From positions 641,648 through 705,647 of the forward strand of contig NZ_LT732547.1 of assembly GCF_900155685.1 (NCBI RefSeq): a stretch of DNA of 64,000 nucleotides, written 5' to 3'. Positions 8,804 through 18,689 of the stretch are shown here, piece after piece. Position 1 is the first letter of the stretch. Each line of letters starts with the position of its first letter. The position numbers were made by a program, and so were the translations under genes. This DNA comes from Paenibacillus bouchesdurhonensis. Its GTDB lineage: Bacteria; Bacillota; Bacilli; Paenibacillales; Paenibacillaceae. The notes beneath the pieces are model-generated. The model was not told the DNA's origin. It was given only the letters and a program-made list of their open reading frames with translations, and made no database searches.

Positions 8804-9469
8804 TTATTTGTTTTTATCGGAGTACAGCTGATTCTTCAAACGCTGGAGCTCCTCGCTTACAGCCGGGTCGTTGTCAGGGTTCGCCGTTTCTGCGCTGAAG
8901 GGGCTGCCGAATTTCGAAATGTTTGCCTCCCATTCGGAAATTTTCTCTTCCATGCGTTCGAAACCTCTTGCTGCTGCACCGCTATACGTGCCTTGGCTAA
9001 AGTTTGGGCATTCCGCTTGGCTGGATTGCTCTACTTTGCGGGCGCGCTCTGCCAGCTCTTTGCGCTTCTCTTTAAGCTGAGCCAGCTCTTCCTTCGCCTC
9101 CTTCAGGCGCAGCTCAAGCTCGAAAACTTGGCTCTCCGCTTGCTTGGCGTTAGCCGCAAAATTCTCCGCCTCATCCTGATAGTGAATTTTGGCTACGGCT
9201 GCACGGCGAGCGGCTTCTTCATTTCCAGCGGATAAAGCATCCAAGGCTTTTTGTTCCTGAAGCTGGGCATTGCGCGATGCATCAAGGCTTTTCTGCTCAT
9301 TAACCTTAGCCGCTGTCTTCTGATCGCGGATGAGGTTTTCATTCGTGGCGATGTCCTCTTCCAGATTTCTTAAATACTGGCCGGTCATTAAGATCGGATC
9401 TTCCAGTTTATTCAATACCTCGTGAATGGTTGCTTTCGTTAAGTTGGACAGTCTGTTCAATATGCTCAT
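8804..9469 (-). CDS. PspA/IM30 family envelope stress protein
   Basis: Peripheral membrane protein of 221 aa that forms oligomers and protects a damaged cytoplasmic membrane (PspA/LiaH/Vipp1 family). The N-terminal amphipathic segment reads MSILNRLSNLTKATIHEVLN. Almost all of residues 25-190 is charged, Ala/Glu/Lys-rich coiled coil, and the length is normal for the family. The gene lies 31 bp after a PspC-domain gene on the same strand, so the two probably form an envelope-stress operon. No dedicated regulator is adjacent. Confidence 0.9.
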   Translation of the reverse strand: MSILNRLSNLTKATIHEVLNKLEDPILMTGQYLRNLEEDIATNENLIRDQKTAAKVNEQKSLDASRNAQLQEQKALDALSAGNEEAARRAAVAKIHYQDEAENFAANAKQAESQVFELELRLKEAKEELAQLKEKRKELAERARKVEQSSQAECPNFSQGTYSGAAARGFERMEEKISEWEANISKFGSPFSAETANPDNDPAVSEELQRLKNQLYSDKNK

Positions 9470-9500
9470 GTTCAGGACTCCTTTTCGTTTTATTTAGAAT

Positions 9501-9746
9501 TTAGAATTTAGAATATTGCTCGTCATAACCGTAATCGTTATAGTCGTAATGCATGCCGCCAGCAGGCTCTTTAGGCACAATCAAGCTTGCGATCAAATAA
9601 ATAGCAACGACAGTGCCGAAGCTGCAAATGGCCGCGATTAACGCAATCAGGCGAACTACAGTCGAATCTATGTTGAAATAGCGGGCAATACCGCCGCAAA
9701 GACCGGTAATTTGTTTATCTGTTCTTGAACGATACAATTTTCTCAT
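9501..9746 (-). CDS. PspC domain membrane protein
   Basis: Small membrane protein of about 81 aa. The PspC signature is clear: MRKLYRSRTDKQITGLCGGI then ARYFNIDSTVVRLI, followed by one long hydrophobic segment (about 32-56). The C-terminal tail is Tyr/Asp-rich (YDYNDYGYDEQY), probably cytoplasmic. PspC proteins sense or dock PspA at the membrane, and the pspA-like gene follows 31 bp downstream. I chose the ATG at 9746, which has AGTGAGTGGTG upstream. A longer frame starting at 9776 would add ten residues without a ribosome binding site. Confidence 0.88.
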   Translation of the reverse strand: MRKLYRSRTDKQITGLCGGIARYFNIDSTVVRLIALIAAICSFGTVVAIYLIASLIVPKEPAGGMHYDYNDYGYDEQYSKF

Positions 9747-9963
9747 CTTACACCACTCACTTTCATATATTGTCATCGTGATACTGCAATCCGTTGTTTA
9801 TGACTTTATTTTATCGGTTTTCAAGGAGAGGCATAACGGGCTGGGGACGGTTTTTGACCTCGACCATAGTCGGGCTTCTTCCTCGCCAGAAGGTGGGGAG
9901 CGGCGGTGCAGGAGCGTTTTTTGCTGGAAGGCAAGAAATATACTCATGTGAGGGAGTGGACGT

Positions 9964-10515
9964 ATGAGCATTGTGGTTTTGCATGGCAGCACGAGAGAAG
10001 GAGGCAATACGGAAACGTTGACGGAGGTGGTCATGGAGGGACTGGCTCGAACGAATATTTTTCTGAGGGAAAAGACAATATTGCCGATTCATGATCAAAG
10101 GCATGATGAGGGCGGATTTGATCCAGTTGACGATGATTATGATGCCGTTATTCACGAGGTGCTTCAGCACGATATACTCGTGTTTACAACCCCGGTCTAT
10201 TGGTATGGCATCTCGGGAATATTAAAAAATTTCATCGACCGCTGGTCGCAGAGCTTGCGCGATTCGTGTTTCGATTTCAAAGCAGCTATGGCGAGCAAGA
10301 AGGCCTACATTATTGTCGTTGGTGGAGATCATCCGCGGATTAAGGCACTGCCGCTCATTCAGCAGCTGAAGTATACTTTCGACTATGTAGGCATGCCGCT
10401 TGAAGGCTATCTAATCGGGAAGGCAAGCTGGCCTGGCGATATAACAGGAGATTCGCGGGCGCTATCAGAAGCGGAATGGTTAAATCGCGTATTGAGGACG
10501 GAGAGCGGCGGCTAA
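9964..10515 (+). CDS. NAD(P)H-dependent flavin oxidoreductase, flavodoxin-like fold
   Basis: Cytoplasmic 183-aa flavoprotein of the NADPH-dependent FMN reductase family. The FMN phosphate-binding loop is visible at residues 7-16 (HGSTREGGNT), and the second conserved loop is TTPVYWYGISGILKNFIDRW at about 75-94. The fold then continues through VVGGDHPR. Substrate is not predictable; quinones, nitro compounds or flavins are usual. The start has GTGAGGGAG nine bases upstream. It stands alone, divergent from pspC. Confidence 0.85.
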   Translation: MSIVVLHGSTREGGNTETLTEVVMEGLARTNIFLREKTILPIHDQRHDEGGFDPVDDDYDAVIHEVLQHDILVFTTPVYWYGISGILKNFIDRWSQSLRDSCFDFKAAMASKKAYIIVVGGDHPRIKALPLIQQLKYTFDYVGMPLEGYLIGKASWPGDITGDSRALSEAEWLNRVLRTESGG

Positions 10516-10555
10516 GTGGGAATGAACCAAATAACAAATAGCTGACGGCTGACTT

Positions 10556-10637
10556 AATATGCGCCTTGAACTGGCTGCGTTCAGCAGGTTCAGCACGGCT
10601 GTATGGACATAGGCTGAGTTCAGGGCGCATTTTGGTG
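10556..10637 (+). terminator. Long terminator-like hairpin after the flavin oxidoreductase gene
   Basis: ATGCGCC-TTGAACT (from about 10558) pairs with AGTTCA-GGGCGCAT (to about 10632). The interior is branched and a short T-run follows. The U-tract is weak, so the terminator function is less certain. Confidence 0.5.
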
Positions 10638-10753
10638 TGCGCATCCCACATTTATTTCTCGCGTTATACAGTTTTAACAATGCAGGATTATGATAGGCGT
10701 ATGGTTAATATTATGAGAAAATAAATGCAAAGCAGGGGAGGCGAAGAGGAAGC

Positions 10754-11491
10754 ATGGCTCAAGTGATAAATTTTGCGCATCGCGGCGCGGCGGGGCATTG
10801 TCCCGAGAATACTATGATCGCTTTCAAGCGTGCTCTGGAGCTTGGTGCTACTGGCATTGAGACTGACGTACAAATGACGAAGGACGGGCATCTGGTGCTG
10901 ATTCATGACGAAACGCTGCACCGTACAACAGGCTCTCCAGAATGGGTTAAGGATGTGACGATAGCCGAGTTATCGTCGAAGGATGCGGGCTCTTGGTTTC
11001 ATGAGGATTTTCGGGGAGAGAAGATCCCGACCTTGGAGCAACTGCTTGAGCTCGTCAAGCCGCTGGACACGATCATTAATTTGGAGCTGAAAAACGGTGT
11101 CGTACGTTATCCTGAACTCGAGAGCAAAGTCATTGAAATGGTTCGCCGATTTGCGCTAACCGAGCGCGTCATCATTTCCAGCTTCAATCATTATTCGTTA
11201 GTCGAATGCAAACGGCTAGCCCCGGAAATACGGACGGGCATTCTGTATATGGAAGGGTTGTATGAGCCATGGGCTTATGCCAAGCGGATCGGCGCCGAAG
11301 CGCTCCATGCTTTTCAATATGCTGTAGTTCCTGAGCTGGTAGCCGCTGCCTCTGAATATGGAATGCCTTATCACCCGTTTACGGTCAATGAGCAAAGTGA
11401 GATGAGAGCATTGATTCAAGCTGGCGTGGCGGGAATTATAACCGATTATCCCGACCGTTTGTCCGAGCTGTTGACGGCTGAAGGGGGTTAA
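10754..11491 (+). CDS. Glycerophosphodiester phosphodiesterase
   Basis: Hydrolyses glycerophosphodiesters (deacylated phospholipids or teichoic acid fragments) to glycerol 3-phosphate and an alcohol. The 245 residues cover the GDPD TIM barrel. Metal and catalytic motifs are visible: AHRGAAGHCPENT at 9-21, the ETDVQMTKDGHLVLIHDETL region at about 36-57, and NLELK at about 115. There is no signal peptide, so it is cytoplasmic (UgpQ-like). An MFS transporter gene follows after 4 bp, and the pair is probably co-transcribed; uptake of the substrate by that transporter is a guess. Confidence 0.9.
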   Translation: MAQVINFAHRGAAGHCPENTMIAFKRALELGATGIETDVQMTKDGHLVLIHDETLHRTTGSPEWVKDVTIAELSSKDAGSWFHEDFRGEKIPTLEQLLELVKPLDTIINLELKNGVVRYPELESKVIEMVRRFALTERVIISSFNHYSLVECKRLAPEIRTGILYMEGLYEPWAYAKRIGAEALHAFQYAVVPELVAAASEYGMPYHPFTVNEQSEMRALIQAGVAGIITDYPDRLSELLTAEGG

Positions 11492-11495
11492 TGGG

Positions 11496-12725
11496 ATGAG
11501 AAGAACGTGGCTGCTCGGTCTCGGCTTTTTCAGTATCAGCATCACATGGGCGCTATATAATGCGTTTGTACCGCTTTTTTTGGGCAATTACTTAAAAAGC
11601 GTAGCCATGATCGGGTTCATGATGACGATCGATAATTATTTTGCGATGTTTCTGCAGCCGTGGATCGGCCATCGCAGCGACAAGACGCGAAGTAAGTACG
11701 GCCGAAGGATGCCTTATTTGATAATCGGCATGCCGCTAGGCGCCGTGTTTGCCACGTTGATTCCTTTACATACGGGCTTTGTAAGTTTGGTTATTTTTAT
11801 GGTATTGATGAACCTTTCCATGAGCATATTCCGCTCGCCTACCGTGGCGCTCATGCCGGACATTACACCGGAGAGCCAGCGGACGAAGGCCAACGGGGTC
11901 ATTAACTTTATGGGCGGGCTTGGTTCTATTCTAGCCTTTGGAATTGGCTCGCCGCTCTATAAAGCGGCTCCTTATTTGCCGTTTCTGTGTGCTGGATTGA
12001 TTATGCTGATTTCGATGGTGATTCTGAAGAGCTTCATTAAGGAGCCGGTACTCCTTACAGGCTATGGCGATGGTCATAGCAATCCGTTTCGCTCAGAGGA
12101 TCGTACCCAGGAACCGTCCAAGCATCAGGTGCGGATTAAAGACCAGCTCGACCGCACAACCTTGTTCATTTTGGGAGCGATCTTTTTCTGGTTCGTTGCC
12201 TACCAAGGGGTTGAAGCTCTGTTCACACTCTACGGGACAAAATATATCGGCATGAGCGATAACGAAGCGGCCTTCTCATTAACGTTCTTCTCTCTGGCGT
12301 TTCTTGCCTTTGCCCTTCCTAGCGGGTGGCTTGGCGCAAAATTCGGCAAGAAGAGAATCATTGCGATTGGTGTGCTGGGATTATTCGTCATCTTCGGTTC
12401 ACTCGTGTTCGTTCAATCCGTGCTGTTGCTGCGCGGGCTGCTTATTGTCGGCGGGTTATTCTGGGCCTGCATTAATATCAACTCGTATCCTTGGATTGTA
12501 GCCACAGGGCGAGAGGAGAGCATTGGAACGAGAACCGGAATATATTATTTCGTGTCATCGCTTGCGGCAATCTGCTCCCCGCCTATGCTAGGCTGGATCA
12601 TCGATCAGTTCGGATATCCGGCTCTGTTCGTTAGCGCATCGCTCGGCATGCTCCTGGCGTCGTTCTGCTTAATTGGAGCCAAGACAGAGAATCCATCCTC
12701 CGGGAGAATATCAGCAAGCACGTAA
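11496..12725 (+). CDS. MFS transporter, glycoside/SLC45-like
   Basis: Membrane transporter of 409 aa with about twelve hydrophobic segments. After the second or third segment it has the loop HRSDKTRSKYGRRMPYLIIG (about 52-71), characteristic of the GPH/SLC45-like branch of sugar MFS carriers. A second copy of the motif (GAKFGKKRIIAIG) lies after the central loop at about 280-292. It starts 4 bp after the GDPD stop and ends with its own terminator. Sugar or glycerophosphodiester transport are both possible; substrate unknown. Confidence 0.87.
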   Translation: MRRTWLLGLGFFSISITWALYNAFVPLFLGNYLKSVAMIGFMMTIDNYFAMFLQPWIGHRSDKTRSKYGRRMPYLIIGMPLGAVFATLIPLHTGFVSLVIFMVLMNLSMSIFRSPTVALMPDITPESQRTKANGVINFMGGLGSILAFGIGSPLYKAAPYLPFLCAGLIMLISMVILKSFIKEPVLLTGYGDGHSNPFRSEDRTQEPSKHQVRIKDQLDRTTLFILGAIFFWFVAYQGVEALFTLYGTKYIGMSDNEAAFSLTFFSLAFLAFALPSGWLGAKFGKKRIIAIGVLGLFVIFGSLVFVQSVLLLRGLLIVGGLFWACININSYPWIVATGREESIGTRTGIYYFVSSLAAICSPPMLGWIIDQFGYPALFVSASLGMLLASFCLIGAKTENPSSGRISAST

Positions 12726-12726
12726 A

Positions 12727-12772
12727 AAAACTCGGTACTTTTGTCGTTCGACGAGAGTACCCGAGTTTTTTG
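12727..12772 (+). terminator. Terminator of the GDPD-MFS operon
   Basis: ACTCGGTACT pairs with AGTACCCGAGT (one bulge), followed by TTTTTT. Confidence 0.85.
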
Positions 12773-12977
12773 CATAAGGCTGACTTTTTCATGTGAAGCG
12801 TAATCCCCAATAGGGTATCCGCCGCTTACCGTACCTTTTTGACATTTTCGTGAAGTTTTTTTGCGCAAGCTTATAGTGATGAGCGAAGTAATGCTTAACT
12901 TATGAGGCTAAAGATTTAAAAATGACCCATAGTAAGATAAAATAATGAAGAGCTAAATTTGAAGGAGGATACGTAAA

Positions 12978-13955
12978 GTGGCAGCGAACATCAAAGTGGG
13001 TATCGTAGGATATGGGAATTTAGGACGGGGCGTGGAGAAGGCAATCAAGCAAAATTCGGATATGGAGCTCCGCGCAATTTTTTCAAGAAGAAACCCGGAC
13101 GATGTCGCGGCAGCAAGTGGCGTCGTGCATATTTCCGAGTTGGAGAAATACAAGGGCGATATCGACGTGTTGATTCTTTGTGGAGGTTCGGCCACGGATC
13201 TTCCGCAGCAAGGGCCGGAGCTAGCCGCTATGTTCAACACGGTGGACAGCTTTGACACACATGCAAAAATTCCTGAGTATTTCGAAATCGTCAATGCCTC
13301 TGCCGTCAAAGGGGGAAATGTAAGTGTCATCTCGACGGGCTGGGATCCTGGTCTGTTCTCTTTGAATCGTCTACTTGGACAGGCTATTCTTCCTGAGGGC
13401 AATGAGTACACATTCTGGGGCAAGGGCGTAAGCCAAGGGCATTCCGATGCGATTCGCCGCGTGAATGGCGTGAAGGGCGGAGTGCAATATACCATTCCGG
13501 TTGAAACAGCTGTAGATCGCGTGCGTAAAGGGGAAAACCCGGAATTGTCCACGAGAGAGAAGCATGTTCGGGAATGCTACGTTGTCGCTGAAGATGGGGC
13601 CGATTCAGGAAAGATCGAGCGTGAAATTAAGGAAATGCCTAACTATTTCGCCGACTATGAGACAACAGTTCATTTTATAAGCGAAGAAGAGCTTAAGACC
13701 AAACATTCCGCTATGCCGCATGGCGGAAAAGTATTGAGAAGCGGTCGTACGGGAGAAAACAACACGCAAATTATTGAATTCGGCCTAAAGCTCGACAGCA
13801 ATCCCGAATTTACGGCAAGTGTTCTGGTGGCCTATGCCCGTGCCGTATATAAGCTATCCCAAGCTGGCGAATCCGGGGCCAGAACCGTATTTGATATTCC
13901 ATTCGGCCTGTTGTCCCCTAAATCTCCGGAACAGCTTCGTAAAGAACTGCTGTAA
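12978..13955 (+). CDS. ddh: meso-diaminopimelate D-dehydrogenase
   Basis: NADPH-dependent enzyme that aminates tetrahydrodipicolinate directly to meso-diaminopimelate, giving a one-step branch to lysine and peptidoglycan precursors. The 325 residues are the usual length. Visible features are the Rossmann motif GIVGYGNLGRGVEKA at 8-22, FSRRNP for NADPH binding at about 36, the DSFDTHAKIPEYFE substrate region at about 90-103, and STGWDPGLFSLNR at about 119-131. The start is GTG, preceded by GAAGGAGG nine bases upstream. It is a single gene, as in other Firmicutes that use this route. Confidence 0.93.
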   Translation: MAANIKVGIVGYGNLGRGVEKAIKQNSDMELRAIFSRRNPDDVAAASGVVHISELEKYKGDIDVLILCGGSATDLPQQGPELAAMFNTVDSFDTHAKIPEYFEIVNASAVKGGNVSVISTGWDPGLFSLNRLLGQAILPEGNEYTFWGKGVSQGHSDAIRRVNGVKGGVQYTIPVETAVDRVRKGENPELSTREKHVRECYVVAEDGADSGKIEREIKEMPNYFADYETTVHFISEEELKTKHSAMPHGGKVLRSGRTGENNTQIIEFGLKLDSNPEFTASVLVAYARAVYKLSQAGESGARTVFDIPFGLLSPKSPEQLRKELL

Positions 13956-14580
13956 ACCAAGAGTATTGGCAACTGCTTACAGAGAACCTGCTTAAATTGG
14001 CCTGAGCCTAGCGTCTGGACTTCGATAGGATGCTGGCTCAGCCACCTCTGCTACTAGTGCAGTCCTCTGGATCTGCTATCCTGCAGCATTGCTCCTCCTT
14101 TGCCCTCCAAGTGTTTTTTTGTAGGAGAACTATGTCTAGTTTTCATTACATGCTGTTCACATGGCTAGGTGTTCATCACCGTTGCATCCCTCCTGAAATG
14201 GCAAATTGAATTAAAGTTCGACATAATCGATAGCGGCTTGAGTGTATGTGATTTTAGTTACAAAGCTCGAATATTATTATGACAATTCTGCGAACTATGG
14301 TGCTGGAAAGAATCATTGTGAACAATTATCAAAATCGCCGAATTTGACGTTTTTTGAGCGAATACGGCCGAATATCAACTTTATAGGGGGTGGGGAAAGT
14401 GACGGTTTTGCAGTTATATGTAAAAATATTACATAACTTACTTTCTCTGTGGTTTGTTTTTAGTTTTGGCGACTCCTAACATTGTTCTTAGTTGTAATAC
14501 TAAAGTTCTCACGTGACTACTATGTCGCGCTGGAATTTCCTCGTGAAAACTTATTGCTTAGAAAGGGGTAACGGAATCTT
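13956..14580. other. 625-bp intergenic region before qoxABCD
   Basis: No supported gene. An imperfect stem-loop near 14002-14045 (TGAGCC/GGCTCA plus AGCGTC/GATGCT) may end the ddh transcript, but it lacks a T-run. The part from about 14200 on is AT-rich and must hold the qox promoter. A 64-codon frame at 14242-14436 has no ribosome binding site and no protein-like composition. Confidence 0.5.
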
Positions 14581-15528
14581 ATGAAAAGAAGAGGGCTGCT
14601 GTTAATCGCTTTTTCAGCGCTGCTTGTCTTTCTGTCCGGCTGCAGTACTCTTACGGTATTGGATCCAAAGGGGCCAGTAGCCAAGACTCAATCCGACGTC
14701 ATTATATTCTCCATTATCACGATGGCGCTTATACTGTTCGTTGTTTATGTACTCTATGTTTACATGCTTACTAAATACCGGGCCTCCAAGGCTGCACCGG
14801 ACTACGAGCCGCCTCATGATGAAGGGAAGACGTGGCTTGAAATTACCTGGACTGCAATTCCGCTAGCGATCGTCATCATGCTATCGGTTGTTACGATTCG
14901 CAGTACAAACGAGGTTGAGGCTGTACCTAAAGATTATCAAGATCAGAAGCCTATGGTTATTTACGCAGCATCCTCCAACTGGAAATGGCATTTCAGCTAT
15001 CCAGAGGAAGGGATCGAGACAGTGAACTACGTCAATATCCCGACTCATCGTCCGGTCGAATTCCGTCTGTATGCGTACGGGCCAATCACAAGCTTCTGGG
15101 TGCCTCAGCTTGGTGGCCAGAAATATGCGATGAGCGATATGGTTACGAAGCTGAATCTCGTCGCAGAGCATTCCGGATCCTTTGTGGGCAAGAATGCAAA
15201 CTTCTCGGGTGAAGGTTTTGCCCACATGGAATTTGAGGTGCTTGCCATGACCCCGGATGAATATAACGAATGGGTGGATGAAGTCAAGAGCACGGCTTCT
15301 GAGCTGACGCAGGAGGAATTTCAGTCCCTGCTGGATATGAAGCATGCCGGTAGAAAGACATACTCCTCCACACACCTGACGTTCTTACCGCCTCCTGAGG
15401 GTGAGCACGCCGGACATAACCATGGTGACGCCGCGGCTAAATCCGAACTGGATCAGTTCCAAATGGATCAATTCGGATCAGAGAATAGCGGAGGCGGAGA
15501 GATGGATCACTCCGGGCACAATCATTAA
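14581..15528 (+). CDS. qoxA: Cytochrome aa3 menaquinol oxidase subunit II
   Basis: Subunit II of the terminal oxidase that takes electrons from menaquinol. The 315-aa protein has a lipoprotein signal (lipobox LSGC, Cys at about 21), two membrane segments (about 38-62 and 82-105) and an extracytoplasmic cupredoxin domain. The Cys-x3-Cys copper ligands of cytochrome c oxidases are missing, which marks it as a quinol oxidase subunit. The C-terminus ends in a His-rich tail (HAGHNHGD and MDHSGHNH). First gene of qoxABCD. AGAAAGGGG lies about 12 bases before the ATG. Confidence 0.95.
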   Translation: MKRRGLLLIAFSALLVFLSGCSTLTVLDPKGPVAKTQSDVIIFSIITMALILFVVYVLYVYMLTKYRASKAAPDYEPPHDEGKTWLEITWTAIPLAIVIMLSVVTIRSTNEVEAVPKDYQDQKPMVIYAASSNWKWHFSYPEEGIETVNYVNIPTHRPVEFRLYAYGPITSFWVPQLGGQKYAMSDMVTKLNLVAEHSGSFVGKNANFSGEGFAHMEFEVLAMTPDEYNEWVDEVKSTASELTQEEFQSLLDMKHAGRKTYSSTHLTFLPPPEGEHAGHNHGDAAAKSELDQFQMDQFGSENSGGGEMDHSGHNH

Positions 15529-15588
15529 GAAGGCGCTGACAAGCAGAACGCTCGCAAGGCAACTAAGAACTGGAAAGGAGTAAGCTAA

Positions 15589-17532
15589 ATGAAATGGGAC
15601 GAATTTTTCGTCACGGGCGAACCGATGATTTACGGCGCAATGGTCAGCATTGTCCTTGTGTCCATCGCTATTGTTGTCGGACTGACCTATTTTAAGAAAT
15701 GGGGCTACCTGTGGCGTGAATGGTTAACGACCGTTGATCATAAAAAAATCGGTATCATGTATATCCTATCTGCACTCATCATGCTATTCCGGGGCGGCGT
15801 TGACGGCCTCCTGATGCGTGCGCAGCTTGCTGTACCAGAGAACGGACTTTTGGACAGCCAGCACTATAACGAAATCTTTACAACGCACGGGGTCATCATG
15901 ATCCTGTTCATGGCGATGCCGTTTATTATCGGCTTGATGAACGTCGTTGTACCGCTTCAAATTGGAGCAAGGGACGTAGCATTCCCTCGCTTGAACGCCG
16001 TCAGCTTCTGGCTGTTCTTCGCCGGAGCGATGCTGTTCAACATTTCATTCGTGATCGGCGGCTCTCCAGACGCCGGTTGGACGGCCTACTTCCCGCTATC
16101 GAGCATCGAGTTCAGCCCGACGGTAGGTAATAACTATTACTCTATCGCGCTGCAAATTGCCGGACTTGGTACGCTGATGACCGGGGTTAACTTTATCGTT
16201 ACGATTCTTAAAATGCGCGCTCCAGGCATGACGCTGATGCGTATGCCGATGTTTACCTGGTCGATCCTGATCACATCGGTCATCATTGTATTTGCATTCC
16301 CGGTGCTGACGATTGCGCTCCTCTTGATGATGCTGGATCGACAGTTTGGATCACAATTCTTTACGATGGCCAACGGCGGGATGGATATGCTTTGGGCCAA
16401 CCTGTTCTGGGTATGGGGGCATCCAGAGGTATATATCGTTATACTGCCCGCATTCGGTATATTTAGTGAAGTAATCTCGACCTTTTCACGTAAAAACCTG
16501 TATGGTTATAAATCGATGGTATTCAGTATGGTCATCATCTCGCTTCTGTCTTTTCTTGTGTGGGCTCACCACTTCTATACGATGGGACACGGCGCGATGG
16601 TTAACGGCTTCTTCTCCGTGACGACGATGGCGATTGCCATCCCGACCGGGATCAAGATATTCAACTGGCTATTCACGATGCAAAAAGGCCGAATTGAATT
16701 TACGACACCGATGCTGTATGCTCTTGGCTTCATTCCGATCTTTACGATTGGTGGAGTTACCGGCGTTATGCTTGCAATGGCAAGTGCGGATTACCAGTAC
16801 CACAACACGATGTTCCTGGTCGCCCACTTCCACTACGTATTGATTCCAGGGACAGTCTTTGGGGTTCTTGCGGGAATGTATTACTGGTTCCCGAAATTGT
16901 TCGGCTTCCGTCTGAACGACAAACAAGGCAAGCTGGCTTTCTGGATTATTGCGATTAGCTTTAACGTAACGTTCCTACCGCTCTTCGCCCTTGGATTGAA
17001 TGGGATGACGCGGCGGATGTACACGTACTCTGCAGAAACAGGCTTTGGGCCGCTGAATCTTATTGCGTCTATCGGTTCGGTCGGTCTAGCTATTGGATTT
17101 GCGGTACTCGTATACAACATTTACTGGAGTTTCCGCTATGCGCCGAGAGAGACGAACGGCGATCCGTGGAATGCAAGAACCTTGGAATGGAGCACGCCAA
17201 GTCCGATTCCTCATTACAACTTTGCGCGTATGCCTGACATTGAGAATCGTGATGCATTCTGGTTTGCCAAGAAGTCGGGCAAGTCCCTGTATACTGAAGA
17301 ATACAGCGATATTCATATGCCCAACAACAGCGGCCAGCCATTTGTTCTGGGTATGATCTTTATGATCTTCGGATTCTTCATGGTCTTTAACTGGTGGGTA
17401 GGGGCTGTGATTGGAGCCATAGGTATTTTCGTTATGATGATCATCAGATCCTTTGAACGCGATCACGGACATTATATTCCTGTGAAGGAAATTGTGGCGA
17501 CCGAAGAACGATTGCGGGGTGAACAGGTATGA
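15589..17532 (+). CDS. qoxB: Cytochrome aa3 menaquinol oxidase subunit I
   Basis: Catalytic heme-copper subunit, 647 aa, reducing oxygen to water and pumping protons. Landmarks: [15 protein letters not shown] (low-spin heme His, near residue 102), [17 protein letters not shown] (Cu-B His and cross-linked Tyr, about 275-290), WAHHFYTMG (Cu-B histidines, about 325), and [11 protein letters not shown] (heme ligands, about 413). The N-terminal extra helix is typical of quinol oxidases. GGAAAGGAG precedes the ATG and the stop overlaps qoxC by 4 bp. Confidence 0.97.
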   Translation: MKWDEFFVTGEPMIYGAMVSIVLVSIAIVVGLTYFKKWGYLWREWLTTVDHKKIGIMYILSALIMLFRGGVDGLLMRAQLAVPENGLLDSQHYNEIFTTHGVIMILFMAMPFIIGLMNVVVPLQIGARDVAFPRLNAVSFWLFFAGAMLFNISFVIGGSPDAGWTAYFPLSSIEFSPTVGNNYYSIALQIAGLGTLMTGVNFIVTILKMRAPGMTLMRMPMFTWSILITSVIIVFAFPVLTIALLLMMLDRQFGSQFFTMANGGMDMLWANLFWVWGHPEVYIVILPAFGIFSEVISTFSRKNLYGYKSMVFSMVIISLLSFLVWAHHFYTMGHGAMVNGFFSVTTMAIAIPTGIKIFNWLFTMQKGRIEFTTPMLYALGFIPIFTIGGVTGVMLAMASADYQYHNTMFLVAHFHYVLIPGTVFGVLAGMYYWFPKLFGFRLNDKQGKLAFWIIAISFNVTFLPLFALGLNGMTRRMYTYSAETGFGPLNLIASIGSVGLAIGFAVLVYNIYWSFRYAPRETNGDPWNARTLEWSTPSPIPHYNFARMPDIENRDAFWFAKKSGKSLYTEEYSDIHMPNNSGQPFVLGMIFMIFGFFMVFNWWVGAVIGAIGIFVMMIIRSFERDHGHYIPVKEIVATEERLRGEQV

Positions 17533-18125
17533 AAATAGATCATTCAGTACCGCTGGAATATAGCACAGAGGAGAACAAAAACCGGATCTTGGGTTTCTGG
17601 GTATTTCTCGGGGCAGAGATTGTCATGTTCTCCACGCTCTTCGCTGTCTATTTCACTTTGTGGAATCGCACAGGCGACGGCCCTACAGCGAAAGAGATTT
17701 TTGAAATCGGGCCGGTGCTTATTGAGACCTTCCTGCTACTGACGAGCAGCTTTACGATCGGTCTAGCGATCAACAGTATGCGGCAAGGCTTGATGAAAGC
17801 GACGATGGGATTTTTTGCAGTCACCTTATTGCTTGGCCTCGGATTCCTCGGTGTCGAGATTTATGAATTCGTTACGTATGTAAGCGAAGGGGCGACGCTG
17901 CAAACCAACGCCTTCATGTCCAGCCTATTCACGTTGCTTGGCCTCCACGGGGCGCACGTTACGCTTGGATTGGTATGGGGCGGTGGGCTAATGCTGCAAA
18001 TGAAGCGTGAAGGCTTCACGCCGGATACGGCGAACAAGTCGTTCATCTTCTCGTTGTACTGGCACTTCCTTGATGTCGTCTGGATCTTTATCTTCAGCTT
18101 TGTATACTTGAAAGGATTGATGTGA
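17529..18125 (+). CDS. qoxC: Cytochrome aa3 menaquinol oxidase subunit III
   Basis: Integral membrane subunit of 198 aa with five hydrophobic segments, the length and topology of QoxC/CyoC proteins. Conserved family patches include [17 protein letters not shown] at about 22-38 and [17 protein letters not shown] at about 137-153. It overlaps the end of qoxB by 4 bp (ATGA) and is followed one base later by qoxD, so expression is coupled. It supports assembly and stability of subunit I. Confidence 0.95.
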   Translation: MKIDHSVPLEYSTEENKNRILGFWVFLGAEIVMFSTLFAVYFTLWNRTGDGPTAKEIFEIGPVLIETFLLLTSSFTIGLAINSMRQGLMKATMGFFAVTLLLGLGFLGVEIYEFVTYVSEGATLQTNAFMSSLFTLLGLHGAHVTLGLVWGGGLMLQMKREGFTPDTANKSFIFSLYWHFLDVVWIFIFSFVYLKGLM

Positions 18126-18126
18126 C

Positions 18127-18411
18127 ATGAAAAAACTATTCCCGCTTCAACACGTCATGGGATATGTCTCTTCGCTGATCCTTTCGGTCGTTGCGCTGAC
18201 CGTTCTGTTCTTCGATATGTCCTTCGGGATGCAAATGACAGTTCTGCTCGTTTGTGCAATCATTCAAATGTCAGTCCAACTGTTCGTATTCATGCACATC
18301 GGCGAGACAGGTTCGAAAATGTCGCTATATGCTAATATCGCTTATGCGTTGTTTGTAGGTGTGGTGACGGTTTTCGGTACACTGTTTACGATGATCTGGG
18401 GATATCAATAA
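18127..18411 (+). CDS. qoxD: Cytochrome aa3 menaquinol oxidase subunit IV
   Basis: Small 94-aa membrane protein with three hydrophobic segments, matching QoxD/CyoD. The family motif around QMSVQLFVFMHIGE is visible at about 48-61. It is the last gene of qoxABCD, and a strong terminator follows at 18473. This subunit is thought to help copper or heme site assembly in subunit I. Confidence 0.93.
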   Translation: MKKLFPLQHVMGYVSSLILSVVALTVLFFDMSFGMQMTVLLVCAIIQMSVQLFVFMHIGETGSKMSLYANIAYALFVGVVTVFGTLFTMIWGYQ

Positions 18412-18472
18412 GCGAATAGGCAAGTTTGATAAAGCTAGATTTATATAAATATTTATATGTTATAGAAATAAT

Positions 18473-18519
18473 AATCACTCTGATCCAAGGGCGAAAGCCT
18501 GGGTCAGGGTGATTTTTTT
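18473..18519 (+). terminator. Terminator of qoxABCD
   Basis: AATCACTCTGATCC pairs with GGTCAGGGTGATT (one bulge and a G-U), followed by seven T. Confidence 0.9.
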
Positions 18520-18689
18520 ATTCAGTAAATCGCGAATGGATGCCTTTGCGCATAGATGTCTTCCTGGTGAAATAACGGGCTTTGCAGGGACAAGGGTTAA
18601 TTTTTGTGAGGTTGTGTCCGAAATATAGGTAGGGATGGGTTTCATTTACAAAAAATAATATGATTCGGAGGAAGAAGAGACTGCGTACT

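Noticed and set aside
14242..14436. 64-codon frame upstream of qoxA
   Set aside because: No ribosome binding site, atypical composition, no recognisable family; lies in the presumed promoter region.
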